A DNA stretch of 64,000 bases from Channallabes apus (GCA_030522415.1 CM060112.1:270001-334000); one strand, 5' to 3'. Counted from the first letter of the stretch, positions 50,561 to 61,850 are shown. Program-made: numbers and translations. Notes: generated from the letters alone by a model not told the origin.

Positions 50561-51278
50561 TGTAGCACAGCCACACAAAAGGGGCATTTTCATACGCAGG
50601 GAATTGGTTGTGGAGCTAATGTTGCTCACATGTGGCCGAAGGCGTGCCCTAGCGGTTTATTTTCCCCCATTGACAGTGGTTTGGTCACCGGGCAAGTTCC
50701 CGCGCATGCGCGATCGCGACGCAAAGGAACCCGGAAGTGACGTGGGTCACATGATCCGGCATAAAGCCGGAACCGGCATTGAGGCCGGGACGGAGAGATG
50801 AAGACAGCGCGCTGCATTTTGTTTGAGGCTGTGAGACTGCTTGCGGATTATTGTTCCATAATTTCATCCAGTACCCAGCTCATTCCGTTTATCGATCTCC
50901 CAGACCTACCATCGTCATTTGGTGAGATCGATCCATCTCTCCAACTCACCATTTCACCCCAATTGCCATATTTCATACACTGGACTATCATACACACACT
51001 CACACACACACCCGCATACATCGCACACACACTTTTTTCTATTTGTAGTATATTTGTATATATTTTGTATATATTGGTTTGTGGTGCACCGTGTTTGTTT
51101 ATTTCTTTATTCCGTCTGTTTAATACACTTGGTTTAATTTATTATAATTGTTTTGTGTCACGTCGTGTTTTGTACAGCTGCGGTTGCGCAATACCGGAAG
51201 TATTGTTTAACAGCCCATATTTAGATTCCCGAATCCGTTCTTTTGTGACCAAGCGGTTAATAAAATCCAAGCGTTACA
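50561..51278 (+). repeat. 5' LTR
   Basis: 718 bases, TG...CA ends. It contains a long frame beginning at 50798 that runs through the LTR end into the internal frame without a stop. AATAAA is at 51259-51264. Confidence 0.92.
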
Positions 51279-51337
51279 TAGTGGTGGCCCGTACGCACGG
51301 GGAATCTGTATTTTGGGATATTTTCCGGTTTTGTGTA

Positions 51338-53335
51338 ATGTGGCTGAACAAGATGGACGCTAATGCTAGTGCTAAAGCTAATGCTAAGGCTAATGCTAGT
51401 AGTGCTGCTAAGGCCGACTGTGTAGTGCATAATAACATGCCGGTAGATGTAGAGGATGCATTTAATACACGCCGTAACCCTACAACAGACTTAACTTCAT
51501 TGATTAGTTCTTTATATTTATCTGATAACCATGATAATGACAATGATGATGATAATGATATTATTGTTCATGGGGCTGATATTGAAGTAGTGCACACACT
51601 ACAAAAAGAACTGTATCAATGTAAGAGGGACTTGGGGGCGCTTACTGATAAAGTGAGCTCCATGGAGCAGGATTATAGACAATCCATGGACAGCAGTCTC
51701 AACCGAGAAATCAGCCTGGAAGGGCTGCAGCGCTACTGCCAGGAGGCTCTCGAAAAAATGGAGAGAGCCATCGTTGACTGTTTTCTGCGACGGGAGGTCA
51801 TCTGGGAAAACCGGATGAAGAGACTGCGTCTCACTAGTACGCCCACCACACACAGGTTACAGGCCTGCACCCCTGCATCTCCTGCACCACATCGGCCCAG
51901 CACTCCAACCACTACAGCGACGGCCAAGGTGAAGCTACCAAGCACTCACGCCATCGCCGACGTTCCTCCTGGTGTTCCAGCTCACTCCTCGGCTCTGCTC
52001 TCCTCCCCACTTTCTTCTTCTTCTTCTCTGCATGCTCATCCATCCATCTGCATGGAGTTTCCAGCCTTCTGTGACGCGTCAGAGACAGCGGAGGTATGGA
52101 ACTTCATAGAGCAAGCAGAGAAGTACTTGGAGATCAGACCCCTGACCCGACCAGAGCTGCTGGGAACCCTCGGCACGGTTCTACGAGGGCCTGCTCTCAG
52201 TTGGTGGAAGACAGAGAAAGGCAAGGTAAAGGACTGGCAATCTTTTAAACAGGCGTTCACGGCAGCATTCATACTGGATGACGACCTCGACGAAGAGGAA
52301 GACAACCTGAGGTCTCCGGTACAGCGGCCACAGCAACGCCTGGGAGACTCCGCCAATGATCACCCCGCCCTCTGTCTCATAGGAAAACCTGATATCTCCG
52401 AGGAAGAACAGATGGGGCGAGCCCGGGAGAACATCATCACGAGAGTGGCGTTAAGAGGAGCGGTGAGCACCGTGGAAAAGCAGGTGGAGAGAGGCGCTAG
52501 GGGAGAGAACGATGGCGTGGACCACTTTATTCCGGGTCCACATGCCATACCCCGAGCACCCCCGCCGTTGAATGGAGCTGACACACCACGTCTACCCACC
52601 ACGTCCACTAAAGAGGCCTCCAGCTTCCCGAGCGACCTGAGCGAGATCAGCAGAGCCCAACAGAACGACCCAACGATCACGAAGCTGCTCTCCAAAGATC
52701 ATCAAAGAGGCATACAAGATCAAAGGGTCACCTTCGAAGGTCGTCAGGGCGTGCTATATTGCCGGGTACCGGTAAAGAAAGGAGAGAAATTTCAGCTCGT
52801 TGTTCCCCAGTCTCTAATAAAGAGTTTCCTTCAATACTATCATGACAATCCATTGGGAGGACACTGGGGACAACTGAAAACCCTGCTGAGGTTATTAGAG
52901 GTGGCGTGGTGGCCGACTGTGCGGAAAGACGTCTGGCATTATACTAGATCTTGCAGCATGTGCCACCGACACAAAACAGGACATCCGTCATCACCCCGAC
53001 AAAGACTTATCCAGGAGGAGGTGCAACAAAGAGCACAACAACTAGAAGCCACACAAGCCAGATATCACAATACCCGGAGGAAAGCAGCGCACTTTCAACC
53101 GGGAGAACTGGTGTGGAGAAAAGCTCAACCACACTCCTCCACAACAAAAAGAGATTCTGCAAGGCGAGTGCCCAAGTGGGAGGGTCCAGCAGAGATTAAA
53201 AACAAAAGACCAATTAAATACACAATGTCTTGGGGCTACCCACAAAAAGCCGAGGATTACAGTGTGGCGAATTTAAAGTGCTTGTGCGGACATCCTCCTC
53301 AGACCGCGGAGGCTTGGGGGGGGGGGTCTATGTAG
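51338..53335 (+). CDS. Fused Gag-like / integrase-end protein of the LTR element
   Basis: From the first ATG after the primer site the frame is 665 aa; it is also open upstream to an ATG in the LTR (50798). Residues about 6-25 are Ala/Asn/Lys-rich. About 85-165 look coiled-coil. About 237-320 resemble a retroelement capsid region (VWNFIEQAEKYLEI, LSWWKTEKGKVKDWQSFKQAF). About 445-545 match the region before integrase and its zinc-binding domain (HDNPLGGH...CSMCHRHK, an HHCC finger). About 585-620 match the integrase C-terminal GPY-like region (FQPGELVWRK, KWEGPAEI). Protease, RT, RNase H and the DDE integrase core are absent. The stop TAG lies in the first bases of the 3' LTR. Which ATG is used is unknown. 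Confidence 0.8.
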   Translation: MWLNKMDANASAKANAKANASSAAKADCVVHNNMPVDVEDAFNTRRNPTTDLTSLISSLYLSDNHDNDNDDDNDIIVHGADIEVVHTLQKELYQCKRDLGALTDKVSSMEQDYRQSMDSSLNREISLEGLQRYCQEALEKMERAIVDCFLRREVIWENRMKRLRLTSTPTTHRLQACTPASPAPHRPSTPTTTATAKVKLPSTHAIADVPPGVPAHSSALLSSPLSSSSSLHAHPSICMEFPAFCDASETAEVWNFIEQAEKYLEIRPLTRPELLGTLGTVLRGPALSWWKTEKGKVKDWQSFKQAFTAAFILDDDLDEEEDNLRSPVQRPQQRLGDSANDHPALCLIGKPDISEEEQMGRARENIITRVALRGAVSTVEKQVERGARGENDGVDHFIPGPHAIPRAPPPLNGADTPRLPTTSTKEASSFPSDLSEISRAQQNDPTITKLLSKDHQRGIQDQRVTFEGRQGVLYCRVPVKKGEKFQLVVPQSLIKSFLQYYHDNPLGGHWGQLKTLLRLLEVAWWPTVRKDVWHYTRSCSMCHRHKTGHPSSPRQRLIQEEVQQRAQQLEATQARYHNTRRKAAHFQPGELVWRKAQPHSSTTKRDSARRVPKWEGPAEIKNKRPIKYTMSWGYPQKAEDYSVANLKCLCGHPPQTAEAWGGGSM

Positions 53336-54048
53336 CACAGCCACACAAAAGGGGCGTTTTCATACGCAGGGAATTGGTTGTGGAGCTAATGTTGCTCACC
53401 TGTGGCCGAAGGCGTGCCCTAGCGGTTTATTTTCCCCCATTGACAGTGTTTTGGTCACCGGGCAAGTTCCCGCGCATGCGCGATCGCAACGCAAAGGAAC
53501 CCGGAAGTGACGTGGGTCACATGATCCGGCATAAAGCCGGAACCGGCATTGAGGCCGGGACGGAGAGATGAAGACAGCGCGCTGCATTTTGTTTGAGGCT
53601 GTGAGACTGCTTGCGGATTATTGTTCCATAATTTCATCCAGTACCCAGCTCATTCCGTTTATCGATCTCCCAGACCTACCATCGTCATTTGGTGAGATCG
53701 ATCCATCTCTCCAACTCACCATTTCACCCCAATTGCCATATTTCATACACTGGACTATCATACACACACTCACACACACACCCGCATACATCGCACACAC
53801 ACTTTTTTCTATTTGTAGTATATTTGTATATATTTTGTATATATTGGTTTGTGGTGCACCGTGTTTGTTTATTTCTTTATTCCGTCTGTTTAATACACTT
53901 GGTTTAATTTATTATAATTGTTTTGTGTCACGTCGTGTTTTGTACAGCTGCGGTTGCGCAATACCGGAAGTATTGTTTAACAGCCCATATTTAGATTCCC
54001 GAATCCGTTCTTTTGTGACCAAGCGGTTAATAAAATCCAAGCGTTACA
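53331..54048 (+). repeat. 3' LTR
   Basis: Matches the 5' LTR with an offset of 2770. The only differences seen are at 50586/53356, 50630/53400, 50679/53449 and 50718/53488. Confidence 0.92.
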
Positions 54049-54217
54049 ACGTAAGCGGAGGGAGCGGATGGCGCTGTCTTCCGAGTGTGTTACTCCGGCC
54101 CCAATGGTGCATGAGCGAGCAGTACGAAAAGATGGTCGGAGCGTTCCTCCGGACTGAATGGTGATAGAAGCATAATGTGGGAGCCCCCTAGTGACTGGGA
54201 GGAATTGGACACGACTA
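54049..54217 (+). mobile_element. tRNA-derived SINE, part 2 of 3
   Basis: Continues the SINE body after the LTR element (AAGCGGAGGGAGCGGATGGC) up to ATTGGACACGACTA, where the Tc1-like element enters at a TA. Confidence 0.75.
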
Positions 54218-57200
54218 CACATGTTCCAAATTATTACGCAAATGATATCTTTCCCTGATTTTCATAATTAGTCAATGCAAATGACAGTCGGTATAATTTT
54301 CAAGTCATCAACCATTAGGGTATAATTTGCATTTTATTGAACAAACCTCCTAATGATAATTATTTTATTTTTTTTAACTGAAAACGCACTGTTCCAAATT
54401 ATTATGCACAACAGAGTTAAAACATTTTATAGATTGTAAAGAACTGAAAATGGGCTTTTGTTGAATTTGCAGCTTTAGGAGGTTATATTTAAAGAAATCA
54501 AAGCTATTTCAATCAAAAACATCCTAACAGGGCTACATGTTACATCTTAACATAGGACCCCTTCTTTGAGATCACCTTCACAATTCTTGCATCCATTCAA
54601 TTTGTGAGTTTTTGGACAGTTTCTGCTTGAATTTCTTTGCAGGATGTCAGAATAGCCTCCCAGAGCTGCTGTTTTGATGCTAACCGCCTCCCACCTCATA
54701 GAGGCCTCTTTTGCTTGAGGATTCTCCAAAGGTTCTCAATGGGGTTGAGGTCAGGGGAGGATGGTGGCCACACCATGAGTTTCTCATATTTTATTCCCAT
54801 AGCAGCCAATGACACAGAGGTATTCTTTGCAGCACGAGATGGTGCATTGTCGTGCATGAAGATGATTTTGTAACGGAAGGCACGGTTCTTCTTTTTGTAC
54901 CATGGAAGAAAGTGGTCAGTCAATATATTGCAGAGGTAATTTTCACACCTTCAAGGACCCTACAGGTCATGCCACATACACCGGCGCCATACTCAAGATG
55001 GCGCCGGTGTATGTGGCATGCCGTCTGTTGTTCTTTTGGTTGCTTGTTTGGCTGTTGGGTTTACCTCTGTTACGACCGTCAAGCACTTTTGGATATCCGT
55101 AACTTGGTTGCTGATACTACTACGATCTCCAACTTAGAGGTGGACCGCTTTTTTGATAAACATGAGTCGCTTCGAACGGATATCCTGGATTGTGTTTACC
55201 GCTGGCCTCCTAACTTCTTGCGGAGAAAGCGGAGGAAGAAACGAGGCAACCGTGGTGGTTTTATCGTAAAGATGAAAGCCTATCGGCAGGCTGGTTTTCT
55301 ATCGGTTCTCCCCGTGCCTCGTTTTATGGTGGCTCTACTATCTCGTGCCCGCTGGGTCGGGTTTACCGATGGCTTCGTCCGGTTTTCCCCCTGCATTTGA
55401 GTCCGGTTGTTGGTACCAGTCTCCGCCGGGTTGGCCTCGGCTATCGTCAACATGGAGTAACGCACGGAAATCTGCGCTCACTGAGTAGAGCCTCCTCATC
55501 CTCTGTTATTATTCCCGCACCGAAGTTGGCAATAATAAATTCTCGCTCCCTGGTGAACAAGACCTTTTTATAAAATTATTTTTATTCTTCTCACAACCTG
55601 GATTTTATGTTTATCACGAATCCTGGATAAAGTGATGGGTGGGTGATTTAACTCCTTTTGCGGTTTTGGTCCCTGCTGACTGTACATTTTTTAACTCCCC
55701 CCGCTTATGTGGGCGTGGAGGTGGGATTGTAATTATTTTAAAGAACTCCTTTTCAGGCTGGGTCCCGCAACGGCCTTCTCAAGTTTTGAAGCTCAACTCC
55801 TTTACTTAGACTGGAATGGGCCTGTCGGTTTAGGGGTAATTTACCGCCCTCCTCACTCCACTAAAGATTTTATACAGCAGTTTACTGAATTTATCGGCAA
55901 TATTGCCACAACCTGCGATCGTTTTGTGTTGGTAGGCGATTTTAATATCCATATTTGTTGCCTGTCAAATCCACTCCCACGTGATTTCCTCAATCTCATT
56001 GACGCTTTTAATCTCACTCAGTGGATCAACAGCTCTACTCACATTCAGGGACATCAGCTGGATCTTATACTCTCTTATGGTCTTGATGTGACTGATATTG
56101 TGCTCTCAAACTTTCTGCTCTCCGACCATAAACCCATATTATTTTCACTCTCTCTTCCTGATCTTTCTCACTTTTCTAATGCATCTGTTACTCTGTCTCG
56201 GTTTTATTCTCCACAGTTTAGCTCAAACTTCAACTTGTAATTTACTGAACTTTGCTCAGAGATGCACTTGGATCAACCATTACTGGACTTGGATGCTGAT
56301 CAACATCTTAGCCTCTTGAATTCTGCCTGGCTTAAGGCAGCTAATGTAACTGCCCCCCTCAAACCTCATAAGAAGAAACCAAAATCTGAACTGTGGCAAA
56401 ACACTGAGATTCATCTTTTAAGACAAATCTGCAGAAAGGCAGAACGAAAATGGAAAAAGGACAGGTTGCATATTTCCTTTCAATTATTTGAAGATTCGCT
56501 TACATCTTACCAGTCTGCTGCTAAATCTGCAAAAGCTGCATATTTCTCTAATATAATTGAAACAAATCATTCTAAACCTAAGGTTCTGATTTCAATTATT
56601 CAGTCTGTTGTTAATCCTTTGGCTAATACCTTGACTGTCGCTTCTGATGCTGTTTGTGAAGACTTCTTGAGATTCTTTAATGACAAAATTAAAACCCTAA
56701 GACTTGGCATTTGCCCTACCTTAACATTAAAGGATTCACCTACCACGCCTTCTGTCTTTACTTTTTGGGAGGTTCTTGAACCCATCAATGTCCAGGTTTT
56801 GAAGCAGGTGATTGACAGGCTTAAACCCTCTTCTTGCTCTAACAATATCATCCACCCAAGATTCCTAAGTTCAATTCTGGATTCGATTAGGCCAGGCTTG
56901 GTATCCTTTATCAATAATGTCTTCAAACGGGCTGTGTTCTGGCCAATCTTAAGGTAGCTACTGTTACTCCTCTGCTCAAGAAGCCTTCACTGGATTCCTC
57001 TGCCCTAAAGAATTTTCGGCCTATCTCTGTCTTACCTTTTGTTTCTAAGGTTTTGGAGAAAATTGTGCTGGACCAATTACAATGTTTTGTGACTAACATG
57101 GGTATTCACGAGGTCTTTCAATCTGGTTTTAAGTCTGCTCATAGCACAGAGTCCGCCCTTCTGAGAGTGCTAAATTATATTTATGTCTCCACTGACTCTG

Positions 57201-58978
57201 GAGACTCTGTGATTCTGCTTCTCCTGGATCTATCGGCGGCCTTTGATACTATCGATCACTCTATACTATTATCTAGATTAGAGTCTTGGGTGGGTCTGAA
57301 GGCGAATGTTCTGAAATGGTTTCAGTCATATTTGTCTGATAGAAAGTTTTTAGTAAAGATGGGTAATTTCACTTCTTCCCTGGCACCTCTGACCTGTGGT
57401 CTTCCACAAGGCTCTATTCTGGCTCCATCTCTGTTCTCTCTCTATATGCTACCTCTGGGTTCTATCTTACGGAAACATGGTGTATCTTTTCATTTCTATG
57501 CAGATGATACTCAAATTTATCTTCCTATCAAAAGAAAGAACGTTACTGCTACTACTGATCTTTTGCAGTGTCTAGAGGAGGTTAAATCATGGCTAGCTCA
57601 AAACTCTCTCTTTCTAAATGAAGACAAGACCAAGGTAATTGTTTTTGGTCCTAATGAGAACTCTCAGAGTTTCAGCCCTGATCTGGACAGTTTATCTGTC
57701 TTCAGATCATCACAGGTGCGTAACCTTGGTGTTCTCATTGACCAGCATTTAAAATTTGATAAACATATCGCCTCCGTTATTGGATCCAGTTTTTATCAGC
57801 TTTGACTACTCGCCAAAATGAAACACTTCCTCACCCCCAAAACTCTAGAAATGGCGGTTCATGCATTCATTACGGCTCGTCTAGATTACTGCAATTCATT
57901 ATACTGCGGTATCTCCAAATTTCAAATTGCTCGCCTACAGCTTGTCCAAAATGCAGCAGCAAGATTTCTTTCGTAAATGTCGTAAGCATGATCACATCAC
58001 TCCGATTCTGAAAGATCTACACTGGCTGCCAGTCTCTCAGAGAATAAATTTTAAAATCCTCCTCTTTGTGTATAAATCGTTACACAACCTAGCACCAGCT
58101 TACCTCTCCGATCTTCTTCACCCTTACTCTCCTTCTAGAACACTAAGATCTTGTGATCAGGCTTTATTAGTAGTCCCACGCGTGAGGCTCAAGCGCAGAG
58201 GGGCACGGGCGTTTGAGGTAGCAGGACCTCAACTCTGGAATACTTTGCCTTTAGAGATCAGACTGGCACCTTCTCTATCCGCTTTTAAGTCCTTGTTCAA
58301 AACCATTTTTTTTTCTTTAGTATATTAATTTCGTTATATATCAGTGTTAAACAGGTTGTGCTACTTTTGTGTTTATTGTTTTTGGGGTGTGTTTTATGAG
58401 TATGTTTTCTATGTGAAGCACTTTGGTCAGCCTGACGGCTGTTGTAAATGTGCTGTACAAATAAATTGAACTTGAACTACAGGGGCCTACCAGCTCTCTC
58501 CCCATGATTCCGGCCCAAAACATGACTCCGGCACCTCGTTGTTGATATCGCAGCCTTGTTGGGACATGGTGGCCATCCACCAACCATCCACTACTCCATT
58601 CACCTGGAACATCCAGATTTGCACGACACTCATCAGTAAACAAGACTGTCTAAAAACTTGTCTTCATGTATGCCTGGGCCCTCTAATCTAATGTTTTTAT
58701 ACCTTGTCCAAGGCATTGCAATATTTGACGCTTTTCGGTAGCAGAGATCCTTTTTCTTTCCCATATTGCTTGAAACCTGCGGCCTGCTTAATAATGTGGA
58801 ACAACCTTCTTCAGTACTTTTCCTTTAATTGGGCTCATAATTATCACATGTGTCTGAGATTCATTTCAGTGATCCAAAGAGCCTTGAGACACGACACCAT
58901 CCATGAGTTTAATTTAAAAACTAAACATTTAATGTTTGACACTTACATCCAATTTGCATAATAATTTGGAATGCGGTG
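54218..58978 (-). mobile_element. Tc1/mariner-like transposon, split by a LINE
   Basis: Bounded by TA at 54216-54217 and 58979-58980. Both ends carry TTCCAAATTATT in inverted orientation (54223-54234 and the complement near 58960-58970). The minus strand encodes transposase in two pieces either side of the LINE: 58643-58490 (FTDECRANLDVPGEWSSGW, GAGVMFWAGIMGRELVGP) and 54950-54696 (MHDNAPSRAAKNTS, PPSSPDLNPIENLWRILKQK). The D and D/E catalytic blocks are thus recognisable; upstream parts are degraded. Confidence 0.88.
54967..58476 (+). mobile_element. L2/CR1-like LINE, near full length, nested in the Tc1 element
   Basis: Target-site duplication CTACAGG at 54960-54966 and 58477-58483. The 5' end is a perfect 23 bp hairpin. 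Endonuclease pieces lie at 55707-56240 (VLVGDFNIHI, SDHKPILFS). The RT frame 57053-57805 has [36 protein letters not shown] and [10 protein letters not shown]. The C-terminal part is at 57927-58328 after a frameshift near 57805. It ends in AATAAATTGAACTTGAA. Confidence 0.9.
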
Positions 58979-59022
58979 TAAAATTAGGAAGAAAAATCGG
59001 GGGGGAAAAAAGTAAAAATATA
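58979..59022 (+). mobile_element. tRNA-derived SINE, part 3 of 3
   Basis: AAATTAGGAAGAAAAATCGG and an A-rich tail continue the SINE after the Tc1-like element. Joined to part 2 through the TA, the sequence reads as the usual ending of this widespread fish SINE. Confidence 0.65.
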
Positions 59023-59029
59023 TAAATAA

Positions 59030-61062
59030 ATGTTTTGTGCACACAGGCGCTGTGTATGTGTGAGTGAATCTAAAGTAAGGAGCCCCTACCCTCTCCCCTT
59101 CTCGTCAAACAAACGCACACAATAGAAACACTGTTTTATCCGAAATATAAACAAGAAATCTCTCTAATGACACTCGATTGAGCGACACACTAACAGAATC
59201 ACTGCTGTGAAGTAAAAATAAAACAAATTAACCTGCACTTTACCTTTGAATGGACCGCGACAGAGCAGTGTTTCTGTGTAGAGCAGAGAGAGAGGGAGAG
59301 AGAGTGTGTGTGTGTGTGTGTGTGTGTCTGAAGGCGAAAGTAGGAGGGGTCTGTTTTTTGTGTGTGGGGCATGGTGTCCAAGGACGCGCACACAGTCACA
59401 CAGAGCAGGCTCAGCCTTGAGCAGAGAGAGTAAATGAACCTCTATAACCTCTCTAATGAGACTTGCTTTTGCTTTACATGCACACTGTACACACGCATAC
59501 AGACAAAATAAAATATGTTTCACATACACACACGTGGTTATAGTACACAGTACACGCGTGCATGGATGTTGATTATACCAGTAAGAGACAAGCACCCACA
59601 ATTCCGCAGCGCAAGAGAGAGAAAAACCGTTGGCTCGGTTGTGATCACATGACGCTCGACGTCAAAATAAGAAGCGCATGCGTGATACATGATACTCGGT
59701 GCTCGTAAACCAAGACTTCAAATTCAAATTCAAATTCAAATTTTATTAGTCACATACACAATCATACACAGTATAATATGCAGTGAAATGCTTTTTATAC
59801 GACCGCCAGTGACCTTAAAAAGAAAGAAAATAAGAAAATAAAATCTTGTACGTAAAATAAATAATCAATAAAAAGGAAATACTAAGAAATAATTTTAACT
59901 AGTAAAATTTGTAAAATTAACTGTGCATAAGGGCATAATAAAATATTGCAAAAATATAGAAATATGGTATTAAAGTGTCCGTGGTTGTGCAAATATGCAT
60001 GAAAGGTGACATGTGCAATTGTCCAGATGTATGAGTATTTAGTGCAAGTGTGTATGAATGTGTCCATGATTGTCCAGTCAGTGTTGTGAGCTTAAAAGAT
60101 GTTATTAGTCCTGTGTGGAGGTGTGATTGTGATTGTGATTGAGAGACCTTATCGCCTGCGGGAAGAAGCTCCTCCTCAGTCTCTCTGTGTTGGCCTTTAG
60201 GGAGCGGAATCTCTTCCCAGACCGCAACAAAGAGAACAGTCCATTACTGGGGTGACTGAGGTCCTTCATGATCTTCCTGGCCTTAGTCCAGCACCGCTTG
60301 CTGTAGATGGAGTGCAGGTCAGGGAGCTCAGTGCGGATGATGCGCTCGGCTGATCGCACCACCCTCTGTAGAGCTCGTCTGTCCTGCATGGTGCTGTTCC
60401 CGAACCAGGTCGTGATGTTTCCCGTCAGGATGCTCTCTATGGTGCAGGAGTAGAAGTTCCTGAGCACCTTGGAGGGCAGTCTAAAGTCTCTCAAGCGTCT
60501 GAGGTGGTAGAGACGCTGCCGGGCTTTTTTCACCACGGTGTTGATGTGACAGGACCATGATAGGTCCTGCGTGATGTGAACACCGAGGTATCTGAAGCTG
60601 TCCACTCTCTCCACTGGGCTCCTGTTGATGACGGGGGTCTGGTAGTTCCTCTCCTGCTTTGTACTAAAGTCCACTATCAGCTCCTTTGTCTTACTGACGT
60701 TCAGGAGGAGATTGTTCCTCTGGCACCAGTTCTCCAGATTTCCAATCTCCTCTAGGTAGTCCGACTCATCATTGTTGGTGATCAGTCCGACCACGACGGT
60801 GTCGTCAGCAAACTTGATGATGGAGGTGGAGTTGGTAGTGGCCACGCAGTCGTGGGTGTACAAAGAGTACAGCAGGGGGCTCAGAACACAACCCTGGGGG
60901 GTGGCCCTGAGGTGATCCAGTTTGTTCTCCAGTGACTGGACGTTGGCGAGCAAAGTTTTCTGGACGTTGGAAAACTTGTTCGTTTTCCAAGTCAAAATTT
61001 ATTAAAAATCTTTGTTCGCCGTGTGGAACACTCATAAACCGCGTTATGAAGCTTTGTGAAGA
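59030..61062 (-). repeat. Repeat R1, copy split by a LINE
   Basis: 59030-59718 and 60974-61062 match the inverted R1 copy at 19786-20165. This copy also has about 400 extra bases (59090-59500), including a (TG)n run (59306-59327), that the other copy lacks. Confidence 0.7.
59719..60973 (-). mobile_element. LINE family C, internally deleted, nested in R1
   Basis: Flanked by ACTT (59715-59718 and 60974-60977). The 296-codon frame (60995-60105) passes from the endonuclease start (LLANVQSLENKLDHLRA) straight into RT ([32 protein letters not shown]), so most of the endonuclease and early RT is missing without a frame break. Its 3' end has AAATTC repeats, and its 3' half is about 98% like the 26552-27720 copy by eye. 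Confidence 0.9.
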
Positions 61063-61109
61063 TGTGCCCAGGACTGGTTCACAGAAGGAGTGGAAGACGG
61101 TGAGCTGGT

Positions 61110-61215
61110 CTCATGGATCACGTTTTGCGTTACATCAGTTGTTTTATAGGCACTGTGGGTCGCTTCCCAATATTAGGCAGGTGTGTTTTACTGTTCTAGC
61201 TGATCAGTGTATAAA
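61110..61215. mobile_element. Possible Tc1-like terminal fragment
   Basis: CCAATATTAGGCAGGTGTG and TAGCTGATCAGTGTATA resemble the ends of a common fish Tc1/mariner family. No partner end was found. The following 61215-61690 and 61870-62080 show no recognisable feature. Confidence 0.35.
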
Positions 61216-61699
61216 GGCTACAGACTGCAGGCCAGCGAGAGGGAAAGTGTATTAATTTGACAAGAGTTAAAGGAATTGTAGCCCAGGGCTGGTGGGGTTT
61301 CACCCTGCTGAATTAGCTAGGTGGCTAATGTAATCTTTCATTATATAGTGTTGATATTGAAGGTGCAGAGCTCACTGTCATGGTTAACATAAAAACACAA
61401 TCAGAACCTTTTTAGACCAGTTACTAGAACTCTCAATCTACCCTGAACCCGGGTCTATGATGACTGCACAAACTTTAACACTTAGGCTCATAAGGCAGAG
61501 ATGAGAAAAGTAGAATTTGGGTCAAATCTTTAATAGTAATGAATAAAAATGTTTCTTTACTGTTATGACAAATTTAAATGTTTTCTGTTCTGGACTCACA
61601 GATCCGGACAGGATAAAATAACATTATCATCTATTTGTGGTGATCACAATTATAAAAATAACATAAAACGTTCCATCCAAAACACAATACTTTATAAGC

Positions 61700-61850
61700 A
61701 GTGTTAGGTGTAATGAGTTACAAAGTAACACGTTAGAGGTCTCAGATTACTTTTTTGATGTAACGAGTAATCTAATGCGTTAGATCCGCCATTTAAGTAC
61801 TCAGGTAGTTAGTTTTTCAAAAACGTAATCCGTTATTCAGACATTTATGT
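61700..61850. mobile_element. Possible hAT-type MITE fragment
   Basis: GTAATGAGTTACAAAGTAAC, TAACGAGTAATCTAATGCG and AACGTAATCCGTTATTCAG are the TAACG/GTTAC-type subterminal repeats seen in fish hAT MITEs. Ends were not determined. Confidence 0.35.

Larger units (their letters stand above)
50561..54048 (+). mobile_element. Non-autonomous Ty3/gypsy-like LTR retrotransposon, intact ends
   Basis: Two 718 bp direct repeats (50561-51278 and 53331-54048), each starting TGTAGC and ending GTTACA, differ at four positions. The target-site duplication is ACGT (50557-50560 and 54049-54052). A primer-binding-site-like TGGTGGCCCGTACG begins at 51282 and a G-rich polypurine tract ends just before 53331. 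Each LTR has AATAAA 15-20 bases from its end. The 2.05 kb interior encodes a single fused frame lacking reverse transcriptase. LTR similarity points to a recent insertion. Confidence 0.92.

Noticed and set aside
50798..51337. Possible extra 180 codons at the N-terminus of the LTR-element protein.
   Set aside because: The stretch is LTR and primer-site sequence, and the 3' LTR carries the same frame on its own. The internal start at 51338 or 51353 is more likely, although the upstream frame is open.
54852..55400. A 182-codon open frame.
   Set aside because: It crosses the boundary between the Tc1-like element and the LINE, so it is a chance chimera.
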